Positions 28,464-36,683 of a DNA stretch of 64,000 bases are shown here, piece by piece. Position 1 is the stretch's first letter. Every line of letters begins with the position of its first letter. Position numbers and translations under genes: made by a program. The stretch comes from Neomoorella thermoacetica. GTDB lineage: Bacteria > Bacillota > DSM-521 > Neomoorellales > Neomoorellaceae. The stretch covers positions 1 to 64,000 of the forward strand of contig NZ_MDDC01000008.1 of NCBI RefSeq assembly GCF_001875325.1, given 5' to 3'. The notes under the pieces were generated by a model. The model was not told where the DNA came from, searched no databases, and saw only the letters and a program-made list of their open reading frames with translations.

Positions 28464-29231
28464 TTAACCGGTCAAACGACGGCGCAACAGGTAAATGGGC
28501 GGATAGAAAAAAATGGCAATAAAGACTGCTAACCAGGCAACATGCCCCAGCAGCCCCCAGCTTAACTGCCCCAGGACCAGGGGACGCACCAGTTCTACTA
28601 TATGGTAAAGGGGAATCAACCATGCCAGGCGCTGGACAATTAACGGCATAGAATCCAGGGGGAAGAAAACCCCGGCGAAGAGAAACATGGGGGTAATAAT
28701 CAAGGTGAAGAAGTAGCTAAAGGTATCTATCTTGGGTACCAGGCCGGTCCAGATCATGCCCAGTTCGGCAAAGGCAAAGCCGCATAATACCAGGACCGGA
28801 GGTACCAGCAGGGCCGCCGGTGACGGCACCAGGCCCAGGGGCAGGATGACCAACAAAATCACCGTACCGTAAAGGAGGCTTTTGAAGGTCCCGAAAAGCA
28901 TCTCGCCGACGACCACTTCATCCAGGCTCACCGGCGTGGCCACGATGGCGTGATAGGTCTTTTGAAACTTCATGCGCACGAAGCTGTCATAGGTACACTC
29001 CGAGGCCGTGGCCCACATGGCTGAGGAGGCGATAAGGCCGGGAGCCAGGAACTGGAGGTAACTCATCCCCTTGATGGCCGGGATATAATGGCCCATGCCG
29101 TAGCCCATGGCCGCCAGGTAGAGGAGGGGCTCAAGGAAATTAAACATGATGTTGGTCAGCCACGTCTTGCGAAAGACAACAAAGTTGCGCCAGAAGACCT
29201 TCCAGGCGCGATAGGAGATATCCATCTGCAT
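28464..29231 (-). CDS. ABC-2 type transporter permease
   Basis: The 255-residue product has six predicted membrane segments and ABC-2 permease features of the NodJ/DrrB kind (MQMDISYRAWKVFWRNFVVF at the start, TPMFLFAGVFFPLDSMP, WLIPLYHIVELVRPL). It would form a drug, polysaccharide or lipid exporter with the ATPase encoded upstream at 29595-30515. The frame is open to 29336 but that part is repeat sequence. TGGGGAGAATGT before ATG 29231 fixes the start. The ribosome site is again part of the shared leader repeat. Substrate unknown. Confidence 0.88.
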   Translation of the reverse strand: MQMDISYRAWKVFWRNFVVFRKTWLTNIMFNFLEPLLYLAAMGYGMGHYIPAIKGMSYLQFLAPGLIASSAMWATASECTYDSFVRMKFQKTYHAIVATPVSLDEVVVGEMLFGTFKSLLYGTVILLVILPLGLVPSPAALLVPPVLVLCGFAFAELGMIWTGLVPKIDTFSYFFTLIITPMFLFAGVFFPLDSMPLIVQRLAWLIPLYHIVELVRPLVLGQLSWGLLGHVAWLAVFIAIFFYPPIYLLRRRLTG

Positions 29232-29594
29232 ACATTCTCCCCAGAAAATCGGGTTCTGCCCAATCAGGCGGTTATTGGTTGGCTTCCAGGAGGGTGAAGG
29301 GTACAGGCTGCGGGCTCCGTGGTTCCCGGCCAGCAAACTTGGCGCTCAGTTGCTTAAGCGGCGGGGGTGGTTTTAGCTTAATCTCTTTGATACAAATTTT
29401 ACGGGGTGAGGCACTTTACGTTACTGAAGCTACGTAACGGTCACCATCCCGTTCACGCCGCGGAGCTATCGGCTTCGCGCAAGTATCTGGCGCCTCAAAC
29501 CAAGTCGCTTCCTCCCTGTACCCTCCACTCCCCCTCGCCTCATCCAGCATTTTCGTTGTTCGTGGAGGGAACGGCAGTACCCATGGGCGGCTCC
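29232..29594. repeat. Repeat-rich gap with MITE-like element and leader copy
   Basis: No gene is seen. The stretch holds a leader copy (29237-29261) and a larger relative of the 12115-12262 element (about 29286-29536). It shares an exact 26-base core at 29332-29357 and a similar right part (CAAGTATCTGGCGCCTC, then CCTGTACCCTCCA). Positions 29549-29590 (CATTTTCGTTGTTCGTGG onward) resemble 47332-47372 upstream of spoIIR. It separates the ABC ATPase from its permease. Confidence 0.6.
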
Positions 29595-30515
29595 TCAGGA
29601 AAGATTTCTTCCTGTCAGTTTCAGGAAGACGTCTTCCAGGGTGGCCGGCCGTAACACCTGGTGGCTGAAGTGACCGTAGCCCTCCTGGATCCGGCGCCAG
29701 ACCTCCCGGCCCCTGGTGGTGTACAGGTAAAGGGTCCGGCCTATAAACTGGGAAGCCAGGATCATGCCGTCTACCAGGTCGAGGATCTCCCGGCCGCGGC
29801 CATCGACGGGGCTCAGTTCCAGGACCTCCCGGCCGACGTGGCGTTCTACCAGTTCCCGCGGCGAGCCTTCTTCCAGGATTATCCCGTGATCCATAATCAC
29901 CAGGCGGTCACAGAGCTGGGCCGCTTCTTCCAGGTAGTGGGTGGTCAGGATCAGGGTCACCCCGCCGGCCTTCAGCTGGCGCATCTTCTCCCATACCAGG
30001 TGCCGGGCCTCCGGGTCCAGGCCGGTGGTGGGCTCATCCAGGATGAGGAGCCGGGGTTTGTTGATAAGCCCCCTGGCGATGGCCAGGCGCCTCTTCATCC
30101 CGCCGGAGAGGTGTTCTACTTCTACCCCCGCTTTATCCTCCAGGTTGGCGAAGGCCAGGAGTTCCTCCACCCGCTCCCGGGCCACCGCCCGGGGAAGGTC
30201 GAAGTAGCTGGCGTAGAGGAGCAGGTTTTCCATTACCGTCAGCTCCGGGTCCAGGTTGTCCTCCTGGGGCACCACTCCCAGCCGGGCCTTAATCTGGCGG
30301 GGTTGCCGGCGGACGTCATACCCCAGCACCTCCAGGGTGCCGTCGCTCACCGGGGTAAAACAGTGGATCATTTTAATGGTGGTAGTCTTCCCGGCGCCGT
30401 TAGGGCCCAGGAAGCCGAAACACTGTCCCGGCCGGACGTCGAAATCAATCCCCTTGACAGCCGGGAAGCCGTTATACCTTTTTACCAGGCCCCTTGCCCG
30501 CACAACCTCCGTCAA
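29595..30515 (-). CDS. ABC transporter ATP-binding protein (DrrA-like)
   Basis: This protein is the ATP-hydrolysing subunit of the exporter whose permease follows. It has Walker A (GFLGPNGAGKTTTIKMI), Q-loop (VVPQEDNLDPELTV), ABC signature (EHLSGGMKRRLAIARGL), Walker B (LLILDEPTTGLDP) and switch His (LILTTHYLEEA). The C-terminal ~80 residues form the extra domain common in DrrA/NatA-type exporters. The longest frame uses TTG 30533, but that codon lies in the T run of a terminator. TTG 30515 (MTEVVRARGLVKRYNG) after GGGGGATCGG is preferred, with moderate certainty. Confidence 0.9.
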   Translation of the reverse strand: MTEVVRARGLVKRYNGFPAVKGIDFDVRPGQCFGFLGPNGAGKTTTIKMIHCFTPVSDGTLEVLGYDVRRQPRQIKARLGVVPQEDNLDPELTVMENLLLYASYFDLPRAVARERVEELLAFANLEDKAGVEVEHLSGGMKRRLAIARGLINKPRLLILDEPTTGLDPEARHLVWEKMRQLKAGGVTLILTTHYLEEAAQLCDRLVIMDHGIILEEGSPRELVERHVGREVLELSPVDGRGREILDLVDGMILASQFIGRTLYLYTTRGREVWRRIQEGYGHFSHQVLRPATLEDVFLKLTGRNLS

Positions 30516-30531
30516 TGGCCCGATCCCCCAC

Positions 30532-30556
30532 AAAAATACCCCGATGCTTCGGGGTA
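30532..30556 (-). terminator. Terminator after the HTH/coiled-coil gene
   Basis: TACCCCGA and TTCGGGGTA form a tight stem with a three-base loop, followed on the minus strand by TTTTTG. It lies 73 bases after the stop at 30629 and just before the ABC ATPase start, isolating the two transcripts. Confidence 0.7.
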
Positions 30557-30628
30557 AAATTATCAGAGATAATTATAAATCATGGTTGCTGTTATTAGCA
30601 ATAGCCTGCAATGCTTCTTTTCGTATAG

Positions 30629-32113
30629 CTAACGGCCATAGGCCCTGGCCCGGGCCCTTTCCCGGGGCAGGCTGAAGCCCAGGAGGGAAGCGAGGCGCAG
30701 GGCCAGGCGTACCGGCCAGAAGGAGAGCTGGCGTTTCAGGTCCTGGCGCTCCTTTTGCAGGTCGGCCACCGTGCGCTCCAGATCCTCGTTGGCAATGAGG
30801 GTAGTCTGGAGGCGGTACTCCTGCTCCCGCAGTTGCTGCTTCAGGCGGGATTGTTCCGCCTGGGCGTCGCTGACGGTTTTATTCAGGGTGCCCTGAAGCT
30901 GCATCAGGCGCGTCTCCAGATGGCTGACCCGCTTCTTCAAGGTATCCCGCTCGACCCGCAGGTTAACCAGTTGTTCTTCCAGCTGGGTCAGTTCCTGGCG
31001 CAGCTCCTCCTTGCGCCGGTGGAGCTTCTCCAGGTCCCCGAGGAGGTTTTTATTCTCCTGGCGCAGGTCCTGGATCTCCTGCTGCAGTTTTTCCCTTTCG
31101 CTATCCTTTAGATCCCCCTGGCGTCCGGAAGCGGACCTGCCGCCGCTGATCAGGCTGAATTCTTTGGGCGCCCGTACGGCTGGGCCTGCTTCCAGGGAAA
31201 GGCTGGCCGCCTCGGCCCCGGCGGCTATCTCTTCCCAGGCGGGCTGCTCCCTGATCTCCCTGGTAGCAGCCGGGGTCGCCGGGGTAGTTTTTTCTCCCAT
31301 ATGTTTAAGGGGGAAGAGTTTATCCCAGAAGTCGGTATCCTTATTTTCCTGGCCACCGGCCGGGACAGGCCTGGCCAGGGGCAAGATTGTGGGCGGGCTG
31401 TCTCCCCGGCTGTCAGGGGCGGGCTTGCCGGTTGTAGGTTGGGGCGCCGGGTGGCTTCCGGGGCCAGTTTTCACGGAATCAGCTGTTGCCATCTTCCCAC
31501 CGGCGGGTGGCGCTGCCCCGGCGGCCGGCGCGGGTTTGCCGCCGGTTGCGGCTTCTGCCGGCGCCACTGCTGCCGGGTTATTTCCGGGGGTAGTCTTACC
31601 GGCAGTCGCCGCGGCTTCCCTCTGTCCCTTGTCTATTTCAGTGGCGGGTTCCGGCTCGATATAGGACCAGTGGATCAGCCCCCAGCGGCCGTCCTTGAGC
31701 CGGATAAAGCGGCCGTCGGATACCAGTTTCTGCTCTCCCGGTATTTCTGGCTTCCCCGCCTCCCTCAACTCCTGGTTAATCTCATTTAAGCGTAAAGCAT
31801 CCCCCTGGGCCTGGAGCACCCGGTGGCCGGCATCGTTTTCCTTCAAGCCGTCCAGGCGCAGGCACCAGAGGCCCTTCCCTTCGCTGCGGAAGCAGGGGTT
31901 CTTGGTCAGGCAGCGGTTGACGTTTTTTTGCACCTTGGCCGGTAGCTGGTTGGGCAAGAAGCGGTGCCGGGCCTCGTGAATCAATTCTTCTACAGACTGG
32001 GGGGAGTATTCAAAGAGGCGCAGCTTCAAGAAATCGGTGAGGGAATCTATTTTTCCCGTCACTTTTACTTTTGTTATCTTGGGTACCGGCATACTTTTAG
32101 TTTTTTTGGCCAT
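30629..32113 (-). CDS. Unrecognised protein: HTH-like N-terminus, Ala/Pro linker, coiled coil
   Basis: The 494-residue product has three zones. Residues about 22-90 look like a winged-helix module of the HARE/RpoE-delta kind (LTDFLKLRLFEYSPQSVEEL, GKGLWCLR). A second segment near 130-155 (SDGRFIRLKDGRWGLIHW) looks like a repeat of the same wing. Residues about 165-330 are Ala/Pro/Gly-rich and probably disordered. Residues about 335-465 are a long heptad-rich coiled coil (LQQEIQDLRQENKNLLGDLE and following), and a hydrophobic-basic end (FWPVRLALRLASLLG) may touch the membrane. ATG 32113 after GGAAGAGGTGAC is chosen over 32149. I do not recognise the family; a DNA-to-membrane organising or regulatory role would be speculation. 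Confidence 0.75.
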   Translation of the reverse strand: MAKKTKSMPVPKITKVKVTGKIDSLTDFLKLRLFEYSPQSVEELIHEARHRFLPNQLPAKVQKNVNRCLTKNPCFRSEGKGLWCLRLDGLKENDAGHRVLQAQGDALRLNEINQELREAGKPEIPGEQKLVSDGRFIRLKDGRWGLIHWSYIEPEPATEIDKGQREAAATAGKTTPGNNPAAVAPAEAATGGKPAPAAGAAPPAGGKMATADSVKTGPGSHPAPQPTTGKPAPDSRGDSPPTILPLARPVPAGGQENKDTDFWDKLFPLKHMGEKTTPATPAATREIREQPAWEEIAAGAEAASLSLEAGPAVRAPKEFSLISGGRSASGRQGDLKDSEREKLQQEIQDLRQENKNLLGDLEKLHRRKEELRQELTQLEEQLVNLRVERDTLKKRVSHLETRLMQLQGTLNKTVSDAQAEQSRLKQQLREQEYRLQTTLIANEDLERTVADLQKERQDLKRQLSFWPVRLALRLASLLGFSLPRERARARAYGR

Positions 32114-32155
32114 GGGTGTCACCTCTTCCTGGTTTTTAAGGTTAACCATAAATTA

Positions 32156-32181
32156 CCAGGTAATGTTTGACACCCAGGTAA
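32156..32181. promoter_or_regulatory. Direct repeat, possible operator upstream of the coiled-coil gene
   Basis: CCAGGTAA occurs twice (32156-32163 and 32174-32181), 18 bases apart, between the AEC transporter stop and the coiled-coil gene start. The spacing of nearly two helical turns would suit a dimeric regulator. No regulator is identified. Confidence 0.3.
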
Positions 32182-32207
32182 ATTTTTCCTGCTAGAAAAA
32201 TAGTTTT

Positions 32208-33146
32208 TTATGTCATAATATGGTAATTTGCCAACCAGAACCAGAAAGGAATGGTTAACAGGGAAATCAGGGTAGTTGCCACCACCCCTTTGGATATAAG
32301 GTTGTAGTCGCCGTCATACTTCCGGGCGACGGCCGGGGCAATGGCTGCCGCCGGCATGGCCATCTGCATGACTATGAGGGCCCGGGCGGTTTTATCCCAG
32401 CCCGGTAGTAAGAGCATGGCCAGGAAGGCCAGGGCTGGAAAAATTATTAACCTGAGGGCAGTCATCAGGTAGACGTTTTTATTCCCCGCCCAGGTACTGA
32501 CCGGCGACTCGGCCAGCATGGAGCCTACCAGGAGGAGGGCCAGGGGGACTGTAGCCTGGCCCAGGCTGTCCAGGGGATGGAAAAGAAGCTCCGGTATCTG
32601 CCAGTGGAGGAGGGCCAGGGCAAAGCCCAGGATAATGGCCAGGACGTTGATATTGAAAACCTGGCGCCAGACCGGAACCTGGTGCTCATGGTCCTGCATC
32701 AACCACACCCCCAGGGTCCAGAAAAGGAGATTATGGCCCAGGGCGTACATGGCGGCGTAAAAGACCCCCAGCCGTCCGAAGAGGATGTAGGCCACCGGGA
32801 AACCCAGGTAAGCTACATTGCCAAAGGCGGTGGTGAACTGGAAGGCATAGCCGGCCCGGGGCGGCAGGCGTAACCAGGCCGCCACCAGGACGGTCAGGGC
32901 ATAAGAAAACACCACCAGCACCAGGGAGGCGGCCAGGATCATCCAGGCGATGGTTAATTCGGTTCCGGATACCTTCAGGTTCATGGAGGTAACGGTCAGG
33001 GCCGGCATGGTAAAGTAAAAGATAATGTCCGAGACGACCTTATCACCCCGGGCGCTCAGGATCTGTTTCCGGCGCCCGAGGAAGCCCAGGGCTACATAGA
33101 AAAAAAGGGAACCTACCTGGGCTCCGACAGATAGCAACTCTCGCAT
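32208..33146 (-). CDS. AEC family (auxin efflux carrier-like) transporter
   Basis: The 312-residue membrane protein has about ten hydrophobic segments in two similar halves. AEC features include MPALTVTSMNL near residue 47, FGNVAYLGFPVAYILFG near 108 and VVATTLISLLTIPFWFW at the C-terminus. Bacterial members move organic acids such as malate or malonate, so an organic anion substrate is possible but unproven. It starts 3 bases after the methyltransferase stop and so is probably cotranscribed with it. Confidence 0.87.
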   Translation of the reverse strand: MRELLSVGAQVGSLFFYVALGFLGRRKQILSARGDKVVSDIIFYFTMPALTVTSMNLKVSGTELTIAWMILAASLVLVVFSYALTVLVAAWLRLPPRAGYAFQFTTAFGNVAYLGFPVAYILFGRLGVFYAAMYALGHNLLFWTLGVWLMQDHEHQVPVWRQVFNINVLAIILGFALALLHWQIPELLFHPLDSLGQATVPLALLLVGSMLAESPVSTWAGNKNVYLMTALRLIIFPALAFLAMLLLPGWDKTARALIVMQMAMPAAAIAPAVARKYDGDYNLISKGVVATTLISLLTIPFWFWLANYHIMT

Positions 33147-33148
33147 GG

Positions 33149-33994
33149 TTATTCCTTTCGTAAAATGAGGATATTCTGGTGGGTAATATTGGGGACAAAG
33201 ACAGATTTGACGGCATAAGGTTTTAAAGGCCGGCGGGTGGCCTTATTGGACCAGATCTTCACCCCCTTAAATTTAAAGCCTACCCGGCGCATGGCCTCGG
33301 CCACCAGGAACCCCAGGGGGACGTACTCCCCCTCCTGGTAACGGTCCCCAACCATCATGACCAGGTAGCGGCCCGGCCAGAGGACCCGGTGGATCTCCCG
33401 CCCTATATCCTGCAGGCGGGCTAAGAAAGACTCCAGGTCGGGGGCCTGCCCCAGGTCACTACTCTGCAGGGGGGAAGTCATATTAAAATTGGTCTCTGCG
33501 GAAAAACCCCGGGGGCCGTGGTTAATGCCATAGGGGGGATCGGTAATTACGGCAGCTACAGATTCCCCCGGCAGCCGGCGTAAGAGTTCCAGGCAGTCGC
33601 CCTGGCGCATTTCCCCGTCTATCTCCGCCCCGGCGGTCGCCGTTTCCTCCCGGCGGCGCAAAACGCCGCCGGCGATTACAAAATCCCTCTGGATGGTCCG
33701 GTAGATATCTACCCAGCGGGAATCCAGTTCAAAACCCAGGCTGGCCCGCCCGGCCAGGGCTGCCCCCAGGAGGGTTCCCCCTACCCCGGCAAAGGGATCC
33801 AGGACCAGTTCCCCTTTTTTAGTAAAAAAACGTACTATTTCGGCCATTACCTCCGGCGGTTTCATGGCCCCGTGTTTTTTTCGCAAAGGGTGGGTGGCGT
33901 CGGGAGGGTAGGCGGTGATGTAGAGGGTGTCTGTCCAGTAGAGCCATTCCCTGCCGTCGAGATCATTCAGCTTGTTCTGGAGTTTTCCCGGCAC
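33149..33994 (-). CDS. Solitary DNA (N4-cytosine/N6-adenine) methyltransferase
   Basis: The product has an AdoMet-binding motif I (VLDPFAGVGGTLLGAALAG, near residue 65) followed by catalytic motif IV DPPYG (AAVITDPPYGINHGPRGF, near 148). It therefore belongs to the amino-methyltransferases with motif I first. GFKFKGVKIWSNKATRR in the C-terminal part may contribute to target contact. The start is GTG 33994 after GGAGGAAACC. No restriction gene is nearby: neighbours are a transporter, a DUF2007 protein and rluD, with tight overlaps (32 bases with the preceding gene). It is thus an orphan methylase with a possible regulatory or housekeeping role. Confidence 0.85.
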   Translation of the reverse strand: MPGKLQNKLNDLDGREWLYWTDTLYITAYPPDATHPLRKKHGAMKPPEVMAEIVRFFTKKGELVLDPFAGVGGTLLGAALAGRASLGFELDSRWVDIYRTIQRDFVIAGGVLRRREETATAGAEIDGEMRQGDCLELLRRLPGESVAAVITDPPYGINHGPRGFSAETNFNMTSPLQSSDLGQAPDLESFLARLQDIGREIHRVLWPGRYLVMMVGDRYQEGEYVPLGFLVAEAMRRVGFKFKGVKIWSNKATRRPLKPYAVKSVFVPNITHQNILILRKE

Positions 33995-34223
33995 CGGAGG
34001 TTTCCTCCCCCTTTTCCGCCGCCAGGAGCGCCCGGGCCTGTTCAGCCAGCGACGCCGGCACCTGGACCAGGACCATGCCCATGGGGCTCACAGTTAAACC
34101 ATAAACCTTTCCCAGGGGCTCAGCCTGCAGGCGGACCAGGAAGCCCGAGGATTCCAGCAGGCCCTTGATTAACTGGGCTTCCATCCAATCCCGGACGGCG
34201 ACGGTTACCCATTCATCCGGCAT
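33963..34223 (-). CDS. DUF2007-type small protein
   Basis: The 86-residue product (MPDEWVTVAVRDWMEAQLIK, then GLLESSGFLVRLQAEPLG, VLVQVPASLAEQARALL) matches the DUF2007 putative signal-transducing family, which has an ACT-like beta-alpha fold and binds an unknown partner. The start ATG 34223 follows AAAAGGAGAGAAG, which lies across the rluD stop. Its last 32 bases overlap the methyltransferase gene start, indicating translational coupling. The acidic tail (EKGEETSGAGKTPEQAE) is disordered. Confidence 0.75.
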   Translation of the reverse strand: MPDEWVTVAVRDWMEAQLIKGLLESSGFLVRLQAEPLGKVYGLTVSPMGMVLVQVPASLAEQARALLAAEKGEETSGAGKTPEQAE

Positions 34224-35156
34224 CTACTTCTCTCCTTTTGCCCGGCGTAACTGCTCCAGGACCTGTAAAAAAATCGCCGGGGGCGGCGTCGTGAACTCCA
34301 GGTAATCGCCCCGTACAGGGTGAACAAACCCCAGGCACCCGGCATGGAGGAGTTGTCCGTGAACCGCAAAGGGACAACGGCGGGGACCATATTTGGGATC
34401 GCCGGCTACCGGGTGGCCGATGAAGGCCATATGGACCCGGATCTGGTGGGTACGGCCCGTTTCCAGGCGCGCTTCCAGGAGGGTATAGCCGGGAAAATGC
34501 TCCACCACCCGGTAATGGGTAACGGCCGGCCGGGAGTTCTTCAGGGTAACGGCCATGCGCTGGCGGTCCACCGGGTGGCGGCCGATGGGGGCTTCCACCC
34601 TGCCCCGGGGTTCGGCCACCTCGCCGTGGACCAGGGCCAGGTAAATCCTTTTCATACTGTGGTCCTTGATCTGGGCCGCCAGGCCGCGGTGGGCGGCGTC
34701 GTTCTTGGCCGCTACCAGGATGCCCGAGGTATCCTTGTCCAGGCGGTGGACAATGCCGGGCCGTAAGACGCCGTTAATCCCCGAGAGGTCCCCGCAGTGA
34801 TACAATAGAGCGTTCACCAGGGTGCCCTCCTCGCTCCCCGGCGCCGGGTGTACTACCATTCCCCGGGGTTTGTTGACGACAATTATATCTTCGTCCTCAT
34901 AGAGGATGTCCAGGGGAATGGCTTCCGGTTTGGCCGCCAGCCTGGCGGGCTCCGGTAACCGCACCCGGACCCTTTCGCCACCCTGGAGACGGTAGTTGGC
35001 TTTGAGACGGCCCGGGCGGGCCAGGGTAATCTCCCCGGCCTCCAGGAGCTGCTGGATGCGGGAACGGGATACCTCCGGCAGTTCGCCGGCCAGCCAGGCA
35101 TCGAGACGCCGGCCCCTGGCTTCCGGTGGAACCACGACTTCCAATTCCCTGGTCAC
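34224..35156 (-). CDS. rluD: RluA/RluD-family pseudouridine synthase
   Basis: This enzyme converts uridines in 23S rRNA to pseudouridine. An S4 RNA-binding domain (residues about 10-75, SRSRIQQLLEAGEITL) precedes the catalytic domain with the Asp motif GIVHRLDKDTSGILVAAK near residue 135. ARLETGRTHQIRVHMAFIG is near residue 225. The frame extends to 35201 but GTG 35156 overlaps the lspA TGA (GTGA) and begins MTRELEVVVPPEA, giving 310 residues. The rluD/lspA pair is conserved in Firmicutes. The exact target (RluD positions versus another RluA-family site) cannot be told from sequence alone. Confidence 0.92.
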   Translation of the reverse strand: MTRELEVVVPPEARGRRLDAWLAGELPEVSRSRIQQLLEAGEITLARPGRLKANYRLQGGERVRVRLPEPARLAAKPEAIPLDILYEDEDIIVVNKPRGMVVHPAPGSEEGTLVNALLYHCGDLSGINGVLRPGIVHRLDKDTSGILVAAKNDAAHRGLAAQIKDHSMKRIYLALVHGEVAEPRGRVEAPIGRHPVDRQRMAVTLKNSRPAVTHYRVVEHFPGYTLLEARLETGRTHQIRVHMAFIGHPVAGDPKYGPRRCPFAVHGQLLHAGCLGFVHPVRGDYLEFTTPPPAIFLQVLEQLRRAKGEK

Positions 35157-35605
35157 GGTTCCCGGCCCTGCTCCCCGGCCGGCAGCAATAACTGCCAGCA
35201 AAGGATGATCACCCCGAAAACAATGGCCATGTCGGCCAGGTTAAAGACCGGCCAGATGCGCAGGTCTAAAAAGTCCACTACGTAGCCGAAACGCAGCCGG
35301 TCGATAAGGTTACCCAGGGCGCCCCCCAGCATCAGGGCCAGGGCCAGGCGCAGCAAGGGCCGGTCCGGTGGTAAATAGCGATAGGCAGCCAGGATGATGA
35401 TGGCAACCAGCACGGTAACCCCTACAAAGACCTGGGTTTTATTGGCCAGCAGGCCAAAGGCCGCCCCGGGATTATGGACATAGGTCAGGTGGAAAAAAGA
35501 CCCGATTACCGGCAGGCTCTCATTCGGTTGGAAATTGATACGAATCATATACTTGCTCAGCTGGTCGACGGCCAGGACCAGAAGCGTCAGGAGCAAAAAG
35601 GGCAA
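35153..35605 (-). CDS. lspA: Lipoprotein signal peptidase
   Basis: LspA is an aspartic membrane protease that removes signal peptides from diacylglyceryl-modified prolipoproteins. Four membrane helices are visible, with the family blocks HNPGAAFGLL (near residue 44), GNLIDRLRFGYVVDFLD (catalytic Asp near 102) and FNLADMAIVFG (second Asp near 125). The frame is open far upstream through thiD, but TTG 35605, one base after the thiD stop and behind GGGGGGAT, gives the usual 150 residues (MPFLLLTLLVLAVDQLSKY). It overlaps rluD by 4 bases. Confidence 0.93.
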   Translation of the reverse strand: MPFLLLTLLVLAVDQLSKYMIRINFQPNESLPVIGSFFHLTYVHNPGAAFGLLANKTQVFVGVTVLVAIIILAAYRYLPPDRPLLRLALALMLGGALGNLIDRLRFGYVVDFLDLRIWPVFNLADMAIVFGVIILCWQLLLPAGEQGREP

Positions 35606-35606
35606 G

Positions 35607-36401
35607 CTAATCCCCCCAGGAGTAGTAATCCACCAGGTGATGGACCGGCCCGTAACCCTTGCCGACAGGCCTGGCCTGGCTGATGGCCCGGGTGATATAT
35701 TCCTTGGCCCCGGCCACCGCCTCCGGCACCGCCAGGCCCCGGGCGAGGAGGGCCGCCAGGGCGGCGGAAAAGGTACAGCCGGTACCGTGGGTATGGCGGG
35801 TGTCCAGCCGCGGGGTGGTAAAAGTCTGGATTTCCCTCCCGTCAAAGAGAATATCCGTAGCCTCCCCGGCCAGGTGGCCTCCCTTGATCACCACATAGGG
35901 GACACCCAGGTCATAAAGCTCCCGGGCGGCATCTGCCATCTCCTTTTCCGTGGCGATCTCCCGGCCGGTTAATACCCCGGCCTCGTCAAGGTTGGGCGTA
36001 ATCACCAGGGCCAGGGGCAGCAGCTTTTCCTTCAGAGCCTGGCGGGCATCCCGGGCCAGGAGGGGGTCGCCGCTCTTGGCCACCATAACCGGATCGATGA
36101 CCAGCTTTTTCAGGCCGTATTCTCGTACTTTAGCGGCCACGACTTCGATGATACCGGTGCTGGCCAGCATGCCTGTTTTGGCAGCATCGGCGCCGATATC
36201 GCCCAGGATGGAATCCAGCTGGCGGCCGACGAACTCGGGCGGCAGGTCAAAGGTGCCCTGGACTCCCAGGGTATTCTGGGCTGTGACCGAGGTTATGGCG
36301 CAGGTACCGTAGACACGCAGGGCGGCAAAGGTCTTCAGGTCAGCCTCAATGCCGGCACCGCCGCCGGAATCGGAACCGGCAATGGTCAGGGCTTTATACA
36401 T
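35607..36401 (-). CDS. thiD: Hydroxymethylpyrimidine (phosphate) kinase
   Basis: ThiD phosphorylates HMP and HMP-P for thiamine synthesis. The 264-residue ribokinase-fold protein has SDSGGGAGIEADLKTF at the start, NTLGVQGTFDLP, VMVAKSGDPLL and the catalytic/anion-hole GTGCTFSAALAALLARG near residue 215. No other thiamine genes are present, and lspA follows after one base, so its location is not pathway-driven. A related pyridoxine kinase role (PdxK-like) is possible for this family and cannot be excluded. Confidence 0.92.
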   Translation of the reverse strand: MYKALTIAGSDSGGGAGIEADLKTFAALRVYGTCAITSVTAQNTLGVQGTFDLPPEFVGRQLDSILGDIGADAAKTGMLASTGIIEVVAAKVREYGLKKLVIDPVMVAKSGDPLLARDARQALKEKLLPLALVITPNLDEAGVLTGREIATEKEMADAARELYDLGVPYVVIKGGHLAGEATDILFDGREIQTFTTPRLDTRHTHGTGCTFSAALAALLARGLAVPEAVAGAKEYITRAISQARPVGKGYGPVHHLVDYYSWGD

Positions 36402-36479
36402 CCGCTTGACCCCCTATTCAATTTCTAATCATACCACGATAACCTGCGGGGGTAAACTATCTTTTGGAGGTGACTTGCC

Positions 36480-36683
36480 TTGCCCCGTATATCCTGTGAG
36501 GTTTACTTCTGCGTCCATCACGACGGCGGCGGCTTCTGCCGGCTGGACACCATCCATGTGACCAGGAACGGCCTGGATACCAACTGTGGCGACTTTGAGC
36601 GCCATCTGCCGGAAGAGGATACCACTAAGGTCTTCTCCTTCGGCAAGGCCAATGACACCCTGGAAACCATGCCCTACGACTGA
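36480..36683 (+). CDS. DUF1540 Cys-rich small protein
   Basis: TTG 36480 follows TTTTGGAGGTGAC and opens a 67-residue frame. The N-terminal part shows the DUF1540 pattern of spaced cysteines (ISCEVYFCVHHDGGGFCRLDTI, then CGDFE; Cys at 6, 11, 20 and 36), probably a metal-binding knot. Such proteins are common in spore formers. The tail (KVFSFGKANDTLETMPYD) is polar. It lies on the plus strand, divergent from thiD and convergent with the DksA/YteA-type gene, whose 3' end it overlaps by 10 bases. Confidence 0.75.
   Translation: MPRISCEVYFCVHHDGGGFCRLDTIHVTRNGLDTNCGDFERHLPEEDTTKVFSFGKANDTLETMPYD

Noticed and set aside
29661-30557. 298-codon plus-strand frame opposite the ABC ATPase
   Set aside because: Shadow frame; all ABC motifs are on the minus strand.
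32156-32200. Plus-strand TTGACA-like promoter within the AEC/coiled-coil gap
   Set aside because: TTGACA is present, but no acceptable -10 at usual spacing and no plus-strand gene follows.
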